Part shown: positions 34,151 to 42,144 of the stretch, one piece after another | How the letters are laid out: every line of letters begins with the position of its first letter | How positions within the stretch are numbered: position 1 is the first letter of the stretch | From: Flavobacterium sp. 9R | Lineage (GTDB): Bacteria > Bacteroidota > Bacteroidia > Flavobacteriales > Flavobacteriaceae | Assembly: GCF_902506345.1 (NCBI RefSeq) | Contig: NZ_LR733413.1 | Coordinates: 1 to 64,000, forward strand | Length of the DNA stretch: 64,000 nt | Direction of reading: 5' to 3' | Notes under the pieces: model-generated | What the model saw: the letters and a program-made list of their open reading frames with translations, nothing else | Database searches by the model: none | What the model was told of the DNA's origin: nothing | Position numbers and translations under genes: made by a program

Positions 34151-35686
34151 TTAGCGTCTTAAGTATTTGATTTTGAAAAAGCCACCGCGATTTTCCTCTC
34201 GTAACATAGAATGCTGTACAATGAGGATTCCTATGGTAATCAGATTTTTTAATTCATAAAAAGCGGTATTCCCTTGATAATTTTGTTCGAGTTCTAGGAG
34301 TTCTTTTAGCCAATGTTTTAACTGTTTTTTGGCTTTCTTCAAATCGTGATTGTTTCTCACGATTCCCGCGTGGCTTCGCATCAAAAGTTGTAATTCACTT
34401 TTTATTTGACTCAAAATAGAATTGGTAATCAAAGGCAAGCGGTCTTTATAGATTTTGGAGTAAACGGGTGTTTTGCTTACTTTTGGGTCAGGGTTTTCAG
34501 AAAGGTAATCATAAATTGCATTGGAATAAACCAACGCCTCTAGTAGGGAGTTAGAAGCTAGTCTATTGGCTCCGTGCAAACCCGTTCTAGAGCATTCACC
34601 GCAAGCAAAAAGGCGCTCTACGGAAGTCTTACCATTAGCATCGACTACAATTCCGCCACAAAGATAATGTTGAGCAGGTACGACAGGAATCCAGTCTTTT
34701 GTGATGTCGATACCAATGCTTTTGCAATGTTTATAAATCATTGGGAAATGAGCGATAAACGCTTCCAAATCCAAGTGGGTACAATCTAGGTACACACAAG
34801 CATCTCCTGATTTTTTCAATTCAAAATCGATACTCTGCGAAATAATATCTCTCGAAGCCAATTCTTTTCTTTCGTCATAATCTTCCATAAAACGACGGCC
34901 GCTTTTGGTACGTAGATAGGCACCAAAACCGCGTACAGCTTCAGAAATCAAAAATTGAGTTCCTGATGCATTATGAAATAAAGCTGTGGGATGAAATTGA
35001 ATAAACTCCATTTCGGTGATAGTGGCGTGAATACGGTTTGCCATTGCGATTCCGTCACCAGTTGCAATAATGGGATTGGTGGTATGTCCGTATACACTTC
35101 CTATACCGCCAGTGGCCAGCAAGGTATAATCAGCAAAACAAGGAAAAATAGTTTTGTCTTTTTGATTCAAAACTTGGACGCCCAAACAACAATTATCTTC
35201 TGCAATCAAATCGATAGCAAAGTGATGGTCAAGAACCGTGATGTTTTCTTTTAAATAAACTTGTTGCAAGATAGCGCGTTCAATTTCAAAACCCGTTTGG
35301 TCTTTATGATGTACCACTCGACTTTGTGAATGACCACCTTCTTTTCCCAAATCAAAATTGCCTTGTGCGTTTTTATCAAATTGTGCTCCCCAATTGATTA
35401 ATTCTTGCAATCGTTTTGGACCTTCAGTGATGACTTTTCGAACCACGGTTTCGTCGCACAAGCCATCGCCACAAATTAGGGTATCCTGAATGTGTTTTTC
35501 GTACGAATCTTCTATTTTGTTAGTTACAATAGCGATGCCTCCTTGAGCATATTTTGTGTTCGATTCTTCAGCATTGGCTTTGGTAACGATTGTAATATTT
35601 TTTTCTGGAAAGCGAATGGCCATTTTTAGGGCAAAAGTTAGTCCTGCCACACCAGAACCGATAATTAAATAGTTGGTTTGTGTCAT
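34151..35686 (-). CDS. nadB: L-aspartate oxidase
   Basis: 511 residues. FAD-binding Rossmann motif IIGSGVAGLTFALKMA at the N-terminus, then NTKYAQGGIAIV, HSQSRVVHHKDQTGFEIERAI, TGGIGSVYGHTTNPIIATGDGIAMA, FIQFHPTALF, RFMEDYDERKELASRDI, YLCGGIVVDANGKTSV, GLHGANRLASNSLLEALVYS, all conserved in the succinate dehydrogenase/L-aspartate oxidase family. It oxidises aspartate to iminoaspartate for NAD synthesis. It overlaps nadA by one base (TAATG). Confidence 0.96.
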   Translation of the reverse strand: MTQTNYLIIGSGVAGLTFALKMAIRFPEKNITIVTKANAEESNTKYAQGGIAIVTNKIEDSYEKHIQDTLICGDGLCDETVVRKVITEGPKRLQELINWGAQFDKNAQGNFDLGKEGGHSQSRVVHHKDQTGFEIERAILQQVYLKENITVLDHHFAIDLIAEDNCCLGVQVLNQKDKTIFPCFADYTLLATGGIGSVYGHTTNPIIATGDGIAMANRIHATITEMEFIQFHPTALFHNASGTQFLISEAVRGFGAYLRTKSGRRFMEDYDERKELASRDIISQSIDFELKKSGDACVYLDCTHLDLEAFIAHFPMIYKHCKSIGIDITKDWIPVVPAQHYLCGGIVVDANGKTSVERLFACGECSRTGLHGANRLASNSLLEALVYSNAIYDYLSENPDPKVSKTPVYSKIYKDRLPLITNSILSQIKSELQLLMRSHAGIVRNNHDLKKAKKQLKHWLKELLELEQNYQGNTAFYELKNLITIGILIVQHSMLREENRGGFFKIKYLRR

Positions 35687-36615
35687 TATTTGGAGAGTTC
35701 AAGCATACGTTCTATAGGTACTAAAGCGCGTTCTCTGATGTCTTCAGGAACGATGATTTCGGGGGTTTCGTTGAGCAAACAATCGTGCACTTTTTGGAGT
35801 GTATTGACTTTCATATAGGCACATTCACTGCAAGCACAAGTATTGTCCTCTTCTGATGGAGCTGGAATCAAGATTTTATGCGGTACTTCTTGTTGCATTT
35901 TATGCAAAATACCTGCTTCGGTGGCAACAATAAACTTATTGTTTGGACTGTTTTTTACATAAGTAATCATTCCAGCAGTGGAACCAATGTAATGGGCTGT
36001 TTTTAGGATATGTGTTTCTGATTCTGGATGCGCAATGATTTCGGCATCTGGATTTTGTTTGTATAATGCTACTAACTTGTCTAGCGAAAAAGCTTCGTGA
36101 ACCGCACAGGAGCCGTCCCAAAGCAATAATTTTCTGCCGGTTTCATTGCTAATGTATTTGCCTAAGTTTTTATCAGGCGCAAAAATAATTGGAGTGTCTT
36201 TGGGTACCGAATTTACAATTTTTAATGCATTGGCTGAAGTACACACAATGTCTGTGAGCGCTTTGACTTCGGCAGAGCAATTGACATAAGTAATGACCAA
36301 GTGATCTGGATGTGCTTCTTTGAATTTTTTGAATTCATCCGGCGGACAAGAATCGGCTAAGGAGCATCCTGCATTGAGGTCGGGCAGAATTACTTTCTTG
36401 TTTGGATTGAGAATTTTGGCTGTTTCGGCCATAAAATGAACACCTGCAAAAAGAATAATAGGTGCATCAACTTTGGTCGCTTCTTGTGACAAACCCAAGC
36501 TATCGCCAACATAATCAGCAATATCTTGTATGTCTGGTTCTTGATAATAATGCGCCAAAATGACTGCATTTTTTTCTTTCTTTAGGGCAACAATTTTTGC
36601 TTTGAGTTCTTTCAT
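35686..36615 (-). CDS. nadA: Quinolinate synthase
   Basis: 309 residues. The conserved cysteines are in [26 protein letters not shown] and [16 protein letters not shown], which hold the [4Fe-4S] cluster. [25 protein letters not shown] and [16 protein letters not shown] are also typical. It condenses iminoaspartate with dihydroxyacetone phosphate to make quinolinate. It is first in an operon with nadB; nadC is not in the window. Confidence 0.96.
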   Translation of the reverse strand: MKELKAKIVALKKEKNAVILAHYYQEPDIQDIADYVGDSLGLSQEATKVDAPIILFAGVHFMAETAKILNPNKKVILPDLNAGCSLADSCPPDEFKKFKEAHPDHLVITYVNCSAEVKALTDIVCTSANALKIVNSVPKDTPIIFAPDKNLGKYISNETGRKLLLWDGSCAVHEAFSLDKLVALYKQNPDAEIIAHPESETHILKTAHYIGSTAGMITYVKNSPNNKFIVATEAGILHKMQQEVPHKILIPAPSEEDNTCACSECAYMKVNTLQKVHDCLLNETPEIIVPEDIRERALVPIERMLELSK

Positions 36616-36862
36616 TTTACCTTTTTTGTTATGTCATTTTATAAAGGGCGTGTAAAAGTATTTTAATCCTATTGGACTGCCAATGATAAATGTCAGGTTT
36701 AGAAGGTGTTCGTTTTTTATGATTTAAGTTATTCTTGCTTTTTTTTAGCGAATGTTTATTTAAATGAAATTTTGATAATCTTATTGGTTTGAATGCTGTC
36801 TTGAATTACTAGTAAGTTTGAATATGCTGTAACTATGTGAATTACTAGAACCTATATGCTAT
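36616..36862. other. Gene-free stretch upstream of nadA
   Basis: AT-rich; no ORF, repeat or clear operator was seen. It must contain the nadA promoter; a TACTTTTA box occurs near 36655 on the minus strand but is not a full consensus match. Confidence 0.4.
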
Positions 36863-36894
36863 AAAAAAATACCTCCAAGATTTTGGAGGTATTT
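36863..36894 (-). terminator. Terminator after the beta-barrel protein gene
   Basis: On the minus strand AATACCTCC pairs with GGAGGTATT and is followed by seven T. Confidence 0.8.
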
Positions 36895-36916
36895 ACTATT
36901 AGTTATTTTATATATT

Positions 36917-37438
36917 TTAAAGATGCAATGCGAATCCAATATTGAATTGAAAACTATCGTCAAAATATTGATTGTATAAGGCTTTGTTATATCGAACACC
37001 GGGTTCTATACTGATGTTCTTTCCTATAAAAATAGCATACCCGGCTTGTAAACCTATTGATCTTGGGTTAGCGTCAGTGTCGCCAATTCCAATCCCATTA
37101 TAAGATAGTTCAATAGGGATCATTTTTTTGAAATAATATTTTACACCAATTTTATAAGCTATTGGATCGTTGGAAGCACTACCACTAGTTTCACCGAATC
37201 CTAACCCAAGTTTGAGCGCTAAATTATCTTTAATGAAATAACCACCTTCAAGTCCAACATTGTAAGATGTTTTTCCGTCTTTAGATGAAAAATATAAAGA
37301 AGTATTTCCAACATTATCTCCAAAGCCTGTATTGGCTTCAATTAACCATTTTTTCTTAGAAAGTTGGCCCTCTTTTGCTTGTCCAATAGCAAAGTTTGTG
37401 GCAAATAAGGCAACTAGTGCCAATGTAATTTTTTTCAT
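36917..37438 (-). CDS. Outer-membrane beta-barrel protein
   Basis: 173 residues: signal peptide (about 1-19, ending NFAIGQ), then alternating strands (WLIEANTGFGDNVGNTSLYFSS, YNVGLEGGYFIKDNLALKLGLGFGET, AYKIGVKYYFKKMIPIELSYNGIGIGD, RSIGLQAGYAIFIGKNISIEPGVRYNKAL) ending in an aromatic/hydrophobic strand (FQFNIGFALHL), as in small OmpW/OprF-type barrels. Role is unknown. Monocistronic with its own terminator. Confidence 0.8.
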   Translation of the reverse strand: MKKITLALVALFATNFAIGQAKEGQLSKKKWLIEANTGFGDNVGNTSLYFSSKDGKTSYNVGLEGGYFIKDNLALKLGLGFGETSGSASNDPIAYKIGVKYYFKKMIPIELSYNGIGIGDTDANPRSIGLQAGYAIFIGKNISIEPGVRYNKALYNQYFDDSFQFNIGFALHL

Positions 37439-37630
37439 AATTCGTTTTTTTGTTTCTCAAACTTAATTATAAATAAAATACTACTTATTTATTTTATGAA
37501 AGAATTAACTTAGTTTTATTTGGTTGTTTTTTTGTTGATAGAAAATAAAGCTATGATTATAAAGCTTGAGAAATCAGTGAAACGCAAGAGAAGGCAATCA
37601 TTATACATTATTACACTTTGCATTGTTTAT

Positions 37631-38320
37631 TTAATTCCGAATTACTATTTTGATGTTGGCTGTCGAAAGGGATTCCGAATTTATTTCGCGGTGGGAATAG
37701 CCCATTTTTTCTAGAGTTGGAGCTTCATTTACGAAATACTGAATATAGTATTGGCCTTGATAGCCTTTTTGTTCCAAAAAGTGAATCATTGCTGTAAGGT
37801 CTTCTTTGGAAATTAAGTCGGAGTGGATGGTGGTGCGCACTTCAAAAGGGACAGAATTGGAAAGCAATAATTCGAGGGATTGCTCAAAAGAAACAAACAA
37901 ATTGGATTGGGTGATTTTTTCGAAAGTGTTTGGTAGTGATTTAAAATCCAAGGCAACATAATCGATAGTTTGTTGATGGAGTAGGGTATGAAGTACTTTG
38001 GGTTTAGAACCATTGGTGTCTATTTTTACTAGAAAGCCCATTTTCTTGACGGTTGCAATGAATTCAAGGCAGTTTTTATGCAATAAGCATTCGCCACCGC
38101 TGAAAACAACCGCATCTAGGAGGTTTTTTCGGGTGTGGAGAAAATCCAAGACGTCTTGGAAGGTGAGTTTTCCTTTTCCTAAAACTATTTCGGGATTGTA
38201 GCAATATAAACACCGCATATTGCAGCCCGCAAACCAAAGAATGCAGGCCGACTGATGCGGATAATCTAGTAAGGTAAAAGGTGTTATGCTGTAAATGGGC
38301 GTGCTAGCACTTGCATTCAT
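37631..38320 (-). CDS. nrdG: Anaerobic ribonucleotide reductase-activating radical-SAM protein
   Basis: 229 residues from ATG 38320; a longer frame begins at TTG 38359. The radical-SAM cluster motif is CNMRCLYC (CxxxCxxC), inside FTLLDYPHQSACILWFAGCNMRCLYCYNPEIV, with VVFSGGECLLH next and ATVKKMGFLVKIDTNGSKP. It makes the glycyl radical on NrdD. The ATG overlaps the end of the small glycyl-radical ORF by 17 bp, so the two are probably translationally coupled. Confidence 0.92.
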   Translation of the reverse strand: MNASASTPIYSITPFTLLDYPHQSACILWFAGCNMRCLYCYNPEIVLGKGKLTFQDVLDFLHTRKNLLDAVVFSGGECLLHKNCLEFIATVKKMGFLVKIDTNGSKPKVLHTLLHQQTIDYVALDFKSLPNTFEKITQSNLFVSFEQSLELLLSNSVPFEVRTTIHSDLISKEDLTAMIHFLEQKGYQGQYYIQYFVNEAPTLEKMGYSHREINSESLSTANIKIVIRN

Positions 38321-38462
38321 TAAAATGGGTGCGTTGTTTGTGTTCTCCTTTTTTGCCAATGTTGAAACTTTCTACGGGACGATGATAGCCCATCACACGG
38401 GTGTAGACTAAACATTTGGTTCTGCGTTCTGGATGTTGTTCTAGAATGGGATGTGTTTTCAT
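38304..38462 (-). CDS. Split glycyl-radical segment of anaerobic ribonucleotide reductase
   Basis: 52 residues, too short for usual ORF cut-offs. It contains RRTKC LVYTRVMGY HRPVESFN IGKKGEHKQR THF, which aligns with the C-terminal end of class III NrdD, where the sequence R-V-x-G-Y-(x)n-FN-x-GK-x-x-E-x-K-x-R carries the radical glycine (E. coli Gly681). Here the radical glycine would be Gly25. The main NrdD ORF ends before this motif. The ORF lies between it and nrdG and overlaps nrdG by 17 bp. A frameshift or stop that breaks one ancestral gene is excluded as a simple error, since 186 bp separate the two ORFs. Confidence 0.85.
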   Translation of the reverse strand: MKTHPILEQHPERRTKCLVYTRVMGYHRPVESFNIGKKGEHKQRTHFNECKC

Positions 38463-38542
38463 TATTTAAGGGTTTTAGATTGTTTAAAGCTTAAGGTTGT
38501 TTAAAGTTTTTTTGGATGTTTCCAAAAGGGTAATTTGTGGCT

Positions 38543-38648
38543 CTTTAGCCCCGATCGCAGTGAAAATCCCCCGCTTTTTCTGCGGGGAATTGTAGCGGAG
38601 AGCGGGACGGTGTTTCCTGAAAAAGCCTTTGTTTGCTGCTCCTAAAAT
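38543..38648 (+). repeat. Dispersed structured element, copy C (possible flavo-1-type RNA), inside the nrdD-nrdG region
   Basis: Left arm TAGCCCCGATCGCAGTGAAA and right arm GAATTGTAGCGGAGAGCGGG. Apical stem CCCCGC / GCGGGG, again different in sequence from other copies. It is on the plus strand, opposite to the nrd genes, and lies in the gap between the main NrdD ORF and the glycyl-radical ORF. Confidence 0.65.
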
Positions 38649-40757
38649 TTATGAGGCTAGTGCTTCTTTTTCTTTTTCGAGAATTAGGGCTTCGTCGCAT
38701 TTTGGGCAGTATTCGTGTTCGCCGTTTAGGTAGCCGTGTACGGGGCAAACGCTGAAAACGGGAGTCACGGTGACATAAGGCAATTTGAAATTTGAAATTA
38801 CTTTTTTGACAAATTGTTTGCAGGCTTCGGATGAGCTGATTTTTTCACTCATATAGAGATGCAATACGGTGCCGCCGGTGTATTTGCATTGCAATTCGTC
38901 TTGCAGGCAAAGCGCTTCGAAAGGGTCTTCGGTGAAATCGGCTGGGATTTGTGAGCTATTCGTGTAATAAATATTGTCTCCTTCGCCCGCTTGATAGATG
39001 TTGGCAAAGCGTTTTTTGTCTTCTTTGGCAAAGCGATAGGTGGTTCCTTCGGCTGGTGTGGCTTCGAGATTATAAAGGTTTCCGGTGCTTTCTTGGAATT
39101 CTTTCATACGGTTTCGAATGTGTTCCAAAATTTCGGCGGCTAATTCGATTCCGGTTCTAGAGGTGATTTGGTCTTGATTTTGAGTGAAATTGACAATCAT
39201 TTCGTTGATTCCGTTGACACCAATGGTAGAAAAATGATTTCTGAAATGCGACAAATAGCGTTTGGTGTAAGGATACAAACCGCGCTCGTACATTTCTTGA
39301 ATAAAGACTCTTTTTTTCTCTAAAGTTGATTTGGAAAGGTATAAAAGATGGTCTAATTGTTCTAGCAAAGCGGTCTTATTTCCTTGATACAAATAGCCCA
39401 ATCGCGCCATATTGATGGTCACAACTCCAATGCTTCCGGTCATTTCGGCACTTCCAAAAAGACCATTACCGCGTTTTAGCAATTCGCGTAAATCGAGTTG
39501 GAGGCGACAACACATACTGCGAACGGCGTTGGGTTTGTAGGCATTGGGGTTTTCTTCTTTGTTGCCGTTTTCGTCAAGAATGTATTGGCTTCCAATGAAG
39601 TTTTGAAAGTACGACGACCCAATTTTAGCGGTATTTTCGAATAGCAAATCGGTGTTTTCTCCATTCCAGTCAAATTCCTCGGTGATGTTTACGGTTGGAA
39701 TTGGAAAAGTGAAAGGTTGTCCGTTGGCATCGCCCTCGGTCATTACCGTATAATAGGCTTTATTGATGAGGTTCATTTCGGGTTGGAAATGTTCATAGCG
39801 CAACTCGGTTAACGTTTTTACTCCACGCGCTTGCGCACGAAGTAACAGGTCTTCGTTAGTTATTTTGTCAAAAAAATGAATGTCTTTTCGGGTTGGGATT
39901 TGAGTTTTCAAATCTTCGGGAACGACCCAGTCCAAGGTAATATTGGTAAAAGGCGATTGTCCCCAACGCGCGGGTACATTTAAGTTGTAGACAAAACTGC
40001 GAACAGCTTTCAGTACATCATCAAAGGATAAATTGTCTTTGAACACATAAGGAGCTAAATAGGTATCGAAGGAGCTGAAGGCTTGTGCGCCTGCCCATTC
40101 GCTTTGAAGAATTCCTAGAAAATTAGCCATTTGTCCCAGAGCTTCTCTAAAATGCGAGGGTGGTCTGCTTTCTACACGCCCACGAACGCCATTGAATCCT
40201 TCGTTGAGTAGGACTCTCAAACTCCAACCTGCGCAATAGCCCGTAAGGCAATCCAAATCGTGTATATGAATATCCCCATTTCGGTGCGCATATCCTTCTT
40301 GTTTGCTGTAGACTTTGTCTAGCCAATAGTTGGCAATTATTTTTCCAGCTACGTTGTTTACCAAGCCAGCATTGGAGTAGGAGGTATTGGCATTGGCATT
40401 GATTCTCCAATCGGTTTGTTCAATGTATTCTTCAATAGTTTGTGTACTGTCTACATAGGTGGTGTCTTCGTTGAGTCCGTTGATGTGTTCGCGTTGTAAC
40501 TTTCGAGTATGTCGAAAGAGCATAAACGAACGCATCACATCAAAATACTGTTTTTCAAAAAGGGTTTTTTCTATGCAATCCTGAATTTCTTCTACGGCCC
40601 AAGTAGTTTTGGAAAGAAGTTGTTCGAAAACACTGCTTACTACTTTCTCGTCTATTGCCAATTGAACACTTTTAAAACTCTTTTCAATGGCATCTTTGAT
40701 TTTGAATTCCTCAAAAGGTCGGTATTCTCCGTTTCGTTTGATTACATATTTTTCCAT
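38649..40757 (-). CDS. nrdD: Anaerobic ribonucleoside-triphosphate reductase, main part (without radical segment)
   Basis: 702 residues. N-terminal ATP-cone (MEKYVIKRNGEYRPFEEFKIKDAIEKSFKSV), then the class III NrdD barrel (NGDIHIHDLDCLTGYCAGWSLRVLLNEGF, SAEMTGSIGVVTINMARLGYLY, YKPNAVRSMCCRLQLDLRELLKRGNGLFGSAEMTGS, AEGTTYRFAKEDKKRF, CKYTGGTVLHLYMSEKI). The C-terminus carries the zinc cysteines of class III enzymes (CPVHG at about 671 and CPKC at 684-687) and then ends EKEKEALAS. No R-V-x-G-Y glycyl-radical motif is present in this ORF; it is on the small ORF at 38304-38462. It makes deoxynucleotides without oxygen. Confidence 0.93.
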   Translation of the reverse strand: MEKYVIKRNGEYRPFEEFKIKDAIEKSFKSVQLAIDEKVVSSVFEQLLSKTTWAVEEIQDCIEKTLFEKQYFDVMRSFMLFRHTRKLQREHINGLNEDTTYVDSTQTIEEYIEQTDWRINANANTSYSNAGLVNNVAGKIIANYWLDKVYSKQEGYAHRNGDIHIHDLDCLTGYCAGWSLRVLLNEGFNGVRGRVESRPPSHFREALGQMANFLGILQSEWAGAQAFSSFDTYLAPYVFKDNLSFDDVLKAVRSFVYNLNVPARWGQSPFTNITLDWVVPEDLKTQIPTRKDIHFFDKITNEDLLLRAQARGVKTLTELRYEHFQPEMNLINKAYYTVMTEGDANGQPFTFPIPTVNITEEFDWNGENTDLLFENTAKIGSSYFQNFIGSQYILDENGNKEENPNAYKPNAVRSMCCRLQLDLRELLKRGNGLFGSAEMTGSIGVVTINMARLGYLYQGNKTALLEQLDHLLYLSKSTLEKKRVFIQEMYERGLYPYTKRYLSHFRNHFSTIGVNGINEMIVNFTQNQDQITSRTGIELAAEILEHIRNRMKEFQESTGNLYNLEATPAEGTTYRFAKEDKKRFANIYQAGEGDNIYYTNSSQIPADFTEDPFEALCLQDELQCKYTGGTVLHLYMSEKISSSEACKQFVKKVISNFKLPYVTVTPVFSVCPVHGYLNGEHEYCPKCDEALILEKEKEALAS

Positions 40758-41149
40758 AGTATTTGAAAGTTTAAGTTTGCGTTTGTTGTTATAAATGAAT
40801 ATGTGTTTTTAATAAACAGTTAGATTTCAGAAGTTTAATTCTGAGATAGCGAACCAATTTTATTTTTATTGTAAATAAATTAAAATCAGTGGTTTATGTG
40901 TGTTGTGGAATTTGTGTTTGGTACTACTATTTTACGTCTAAATGCAAAATACCGACCTGATATTTATCATATTTGGAGTTTTTTTATGCTCTTTTATTAA
41001 CCGTCCTGAAGCCTTGTTTTGCTGTATTTTTAGATGTTTTTTGAGGTAGATTGTTGATAAGTTACTTTGTTATTCTTTCATTAAGTTTAAAAAAAAGAGC
41101 CGTGACAACGAATAAGAATAGGTATTTTTGTCAGCTCAAAATCTATACA
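40758..41149. other. Divergent intergenic region between nrdD and the glycerophosphodiesterase gene
   Basis: No gene. A TATTTTTG box (41123-41130) fits a plus-strand promoter for the next gene. A partly symmetrical TGATATTTATCA sequence lies at 40958-40969 and could be a CRP/FNR-type half-site pair, but I cannot support it strongly. Confidence 0.45.
41123..41130 (+). promoter_or_regulatory. Candidate -7 promoter box (TATTTTTG) for the glycerophosphodiesterase gene
   Basis: TAnnTTTG match 20 bp before ATG 41150, inside the longest open frame; supports the ATG at 41150 over an earlier start. Confidence 0.5.
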
Positions 41150-42076
41150 ATGAAGAAGAATGTTATACTAGTTTTTTTGTTTTTGCTATCCTTAAATGGA
41201 ATTTTTGCCCAAACTAAGGAATACCGAATAGAATTTAAAAGTGGAAAGGAATTGCAAAAGTTCTTGACGTATTCAAAAAAATCCTACCCTTTGGTAAGCG
41301 CGCATAGAGGTGGGCCAACAGTTGGTTTTCCAGAAAACTGCACCCCAACATTTGCTAATACCATTCAGTATAATCCAGCAATAATCGAAACTGATATTGC
41401 ATTATCCAAAGATTCGGTTTTAGTGATGATGCACGATGATAAGTTAGATAGAACCACGACAGGAACTGGATTGATTGGTAATTACACGTACAAAGAATTA
41501 CAAGATTTTTATCTAGAAGATACTCAAGGCAACCCAACTCCTTACAAAATAGAAACCTTGGATGAGGTATTGCAATGGGGGAAAGGAAAAGTAATTTACA
41601 CCTTGGATGTAAAGCGAGGAGTTCCTATGCAAAAAGTAATCGATGCAGTGCGTCGCAATAAGGCAGAAGCCTATTCTGTAATTATAACCTACAATGCCAA
41701 TCAAGCAGCAGAAGTAGCTCGTTTGGCTCCCGATTTGATGATTTCTGTTTCAGCAAGAGGAAAAGAGGACGTAGAACGTATGGAAGCTTTGGGCGTAAAA
41801 GCAGAAAAAATGGTCGCTTTTGTGGGGACTTCGGATCCTAAACCAGAAGTATATGCTTATTTACATAGTCGTTCAATCGCTTGTATTTTAGGGACTATGG
41901 GCAATATTGATAAAAGCGCTGCTGCAAATGGCGATGGGTTGTATTACCAATTAATTGCGAAAGGAGCTACTGTTTTATCTTCGGATAGAAGTAAAGAAGC
42001 GGGAGCACAATTGGCAAAATATGCGAAAGACAACAAGCTACACTCAAAGCATATTAAAGAAGTAGTAAAAAAGTAA
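41150..42076 (+). CDS. Glycerophosphodiester phosphodiesterase family protein
   Basis: 308 residues from ATG 41150, which begins a signal peptide (MKKNVILVFLFLLSLNGIFAQ). The GDPD catalytic motifs follow: SAHRGGPTVGFPENCTPTFAN (His and Arg), IIETDIALSKDSVLVMMHDDKLDRTTTGTG (Glu/Asp and His), then YTLDVKRGVPMQK. The exported domain probably hydrolyses glycerophosphodiesters from lipid breakdown to glycerol 3-phosphate plus an alcohol. The extension upstream to 41051 is rejected. Ends at a bidirectional terminator. Confidence 0.92.
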   Translation: MKKNVILVFLFLLSLNGIFAQTKEYRIEFKSGKELQKFLTYSKKSYPLVSAHRGGPTVGFPENCTPTFANTIQYNPAIIETDIALSKDSVLVMMHDDKLDRTTTGTGLIGNYTYKELQDFYLEDTQGNPTPYKIETLDEVLQWGKGKVIYTLDVKRGVPMQKVIDAVRRNKAEAYSVIITYNANQAAEVARLAPDLMISVSARGKEDVERMEALGVKAEKMVAFVGTSDPKPEVYAYLHSRSIACILGTMGNIDKSAAANGDGLYYQLIAKGATVLSSDRSKEAGAQLAKYAKDNKLHSKHIKEVVKK

Positions 42077-42090
42077 TTTGTATAGAAACA

Positions 42091-42129
42091 ACAAACCCGA
42101 TAATAGGTCATATTATCGGGTTTGTTTTT
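42091..42129 (+). terminator. Bidirectional terminator between the glycerophosphodiesterase and lysS genes
   Basis: Stem ACAAACCCGATAATA / TATTATCGGGTTTGT (15 bp) with T-rich end, between convergent genes. Confidence 0.85.
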
Positions 42130-42144
42130 ATGATTAAGAAAATA

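Noticed and set aside
37520..37714. 64-residue plus-strand frame
   Set aside because: Its second half overlaps the 3' end of nrdG on the other strand; it has a hydrophobic stretch but no promoter or known family.
40958..40969. TGATATTTATCA as a CRP/FNR-type site upstream of nrdD
   Set aside because: Symmetry is short and AT-rich; an FNR-type role would fit an anaerobic gene, but the match to the TTGAT-N4-ATCAA form is poor.
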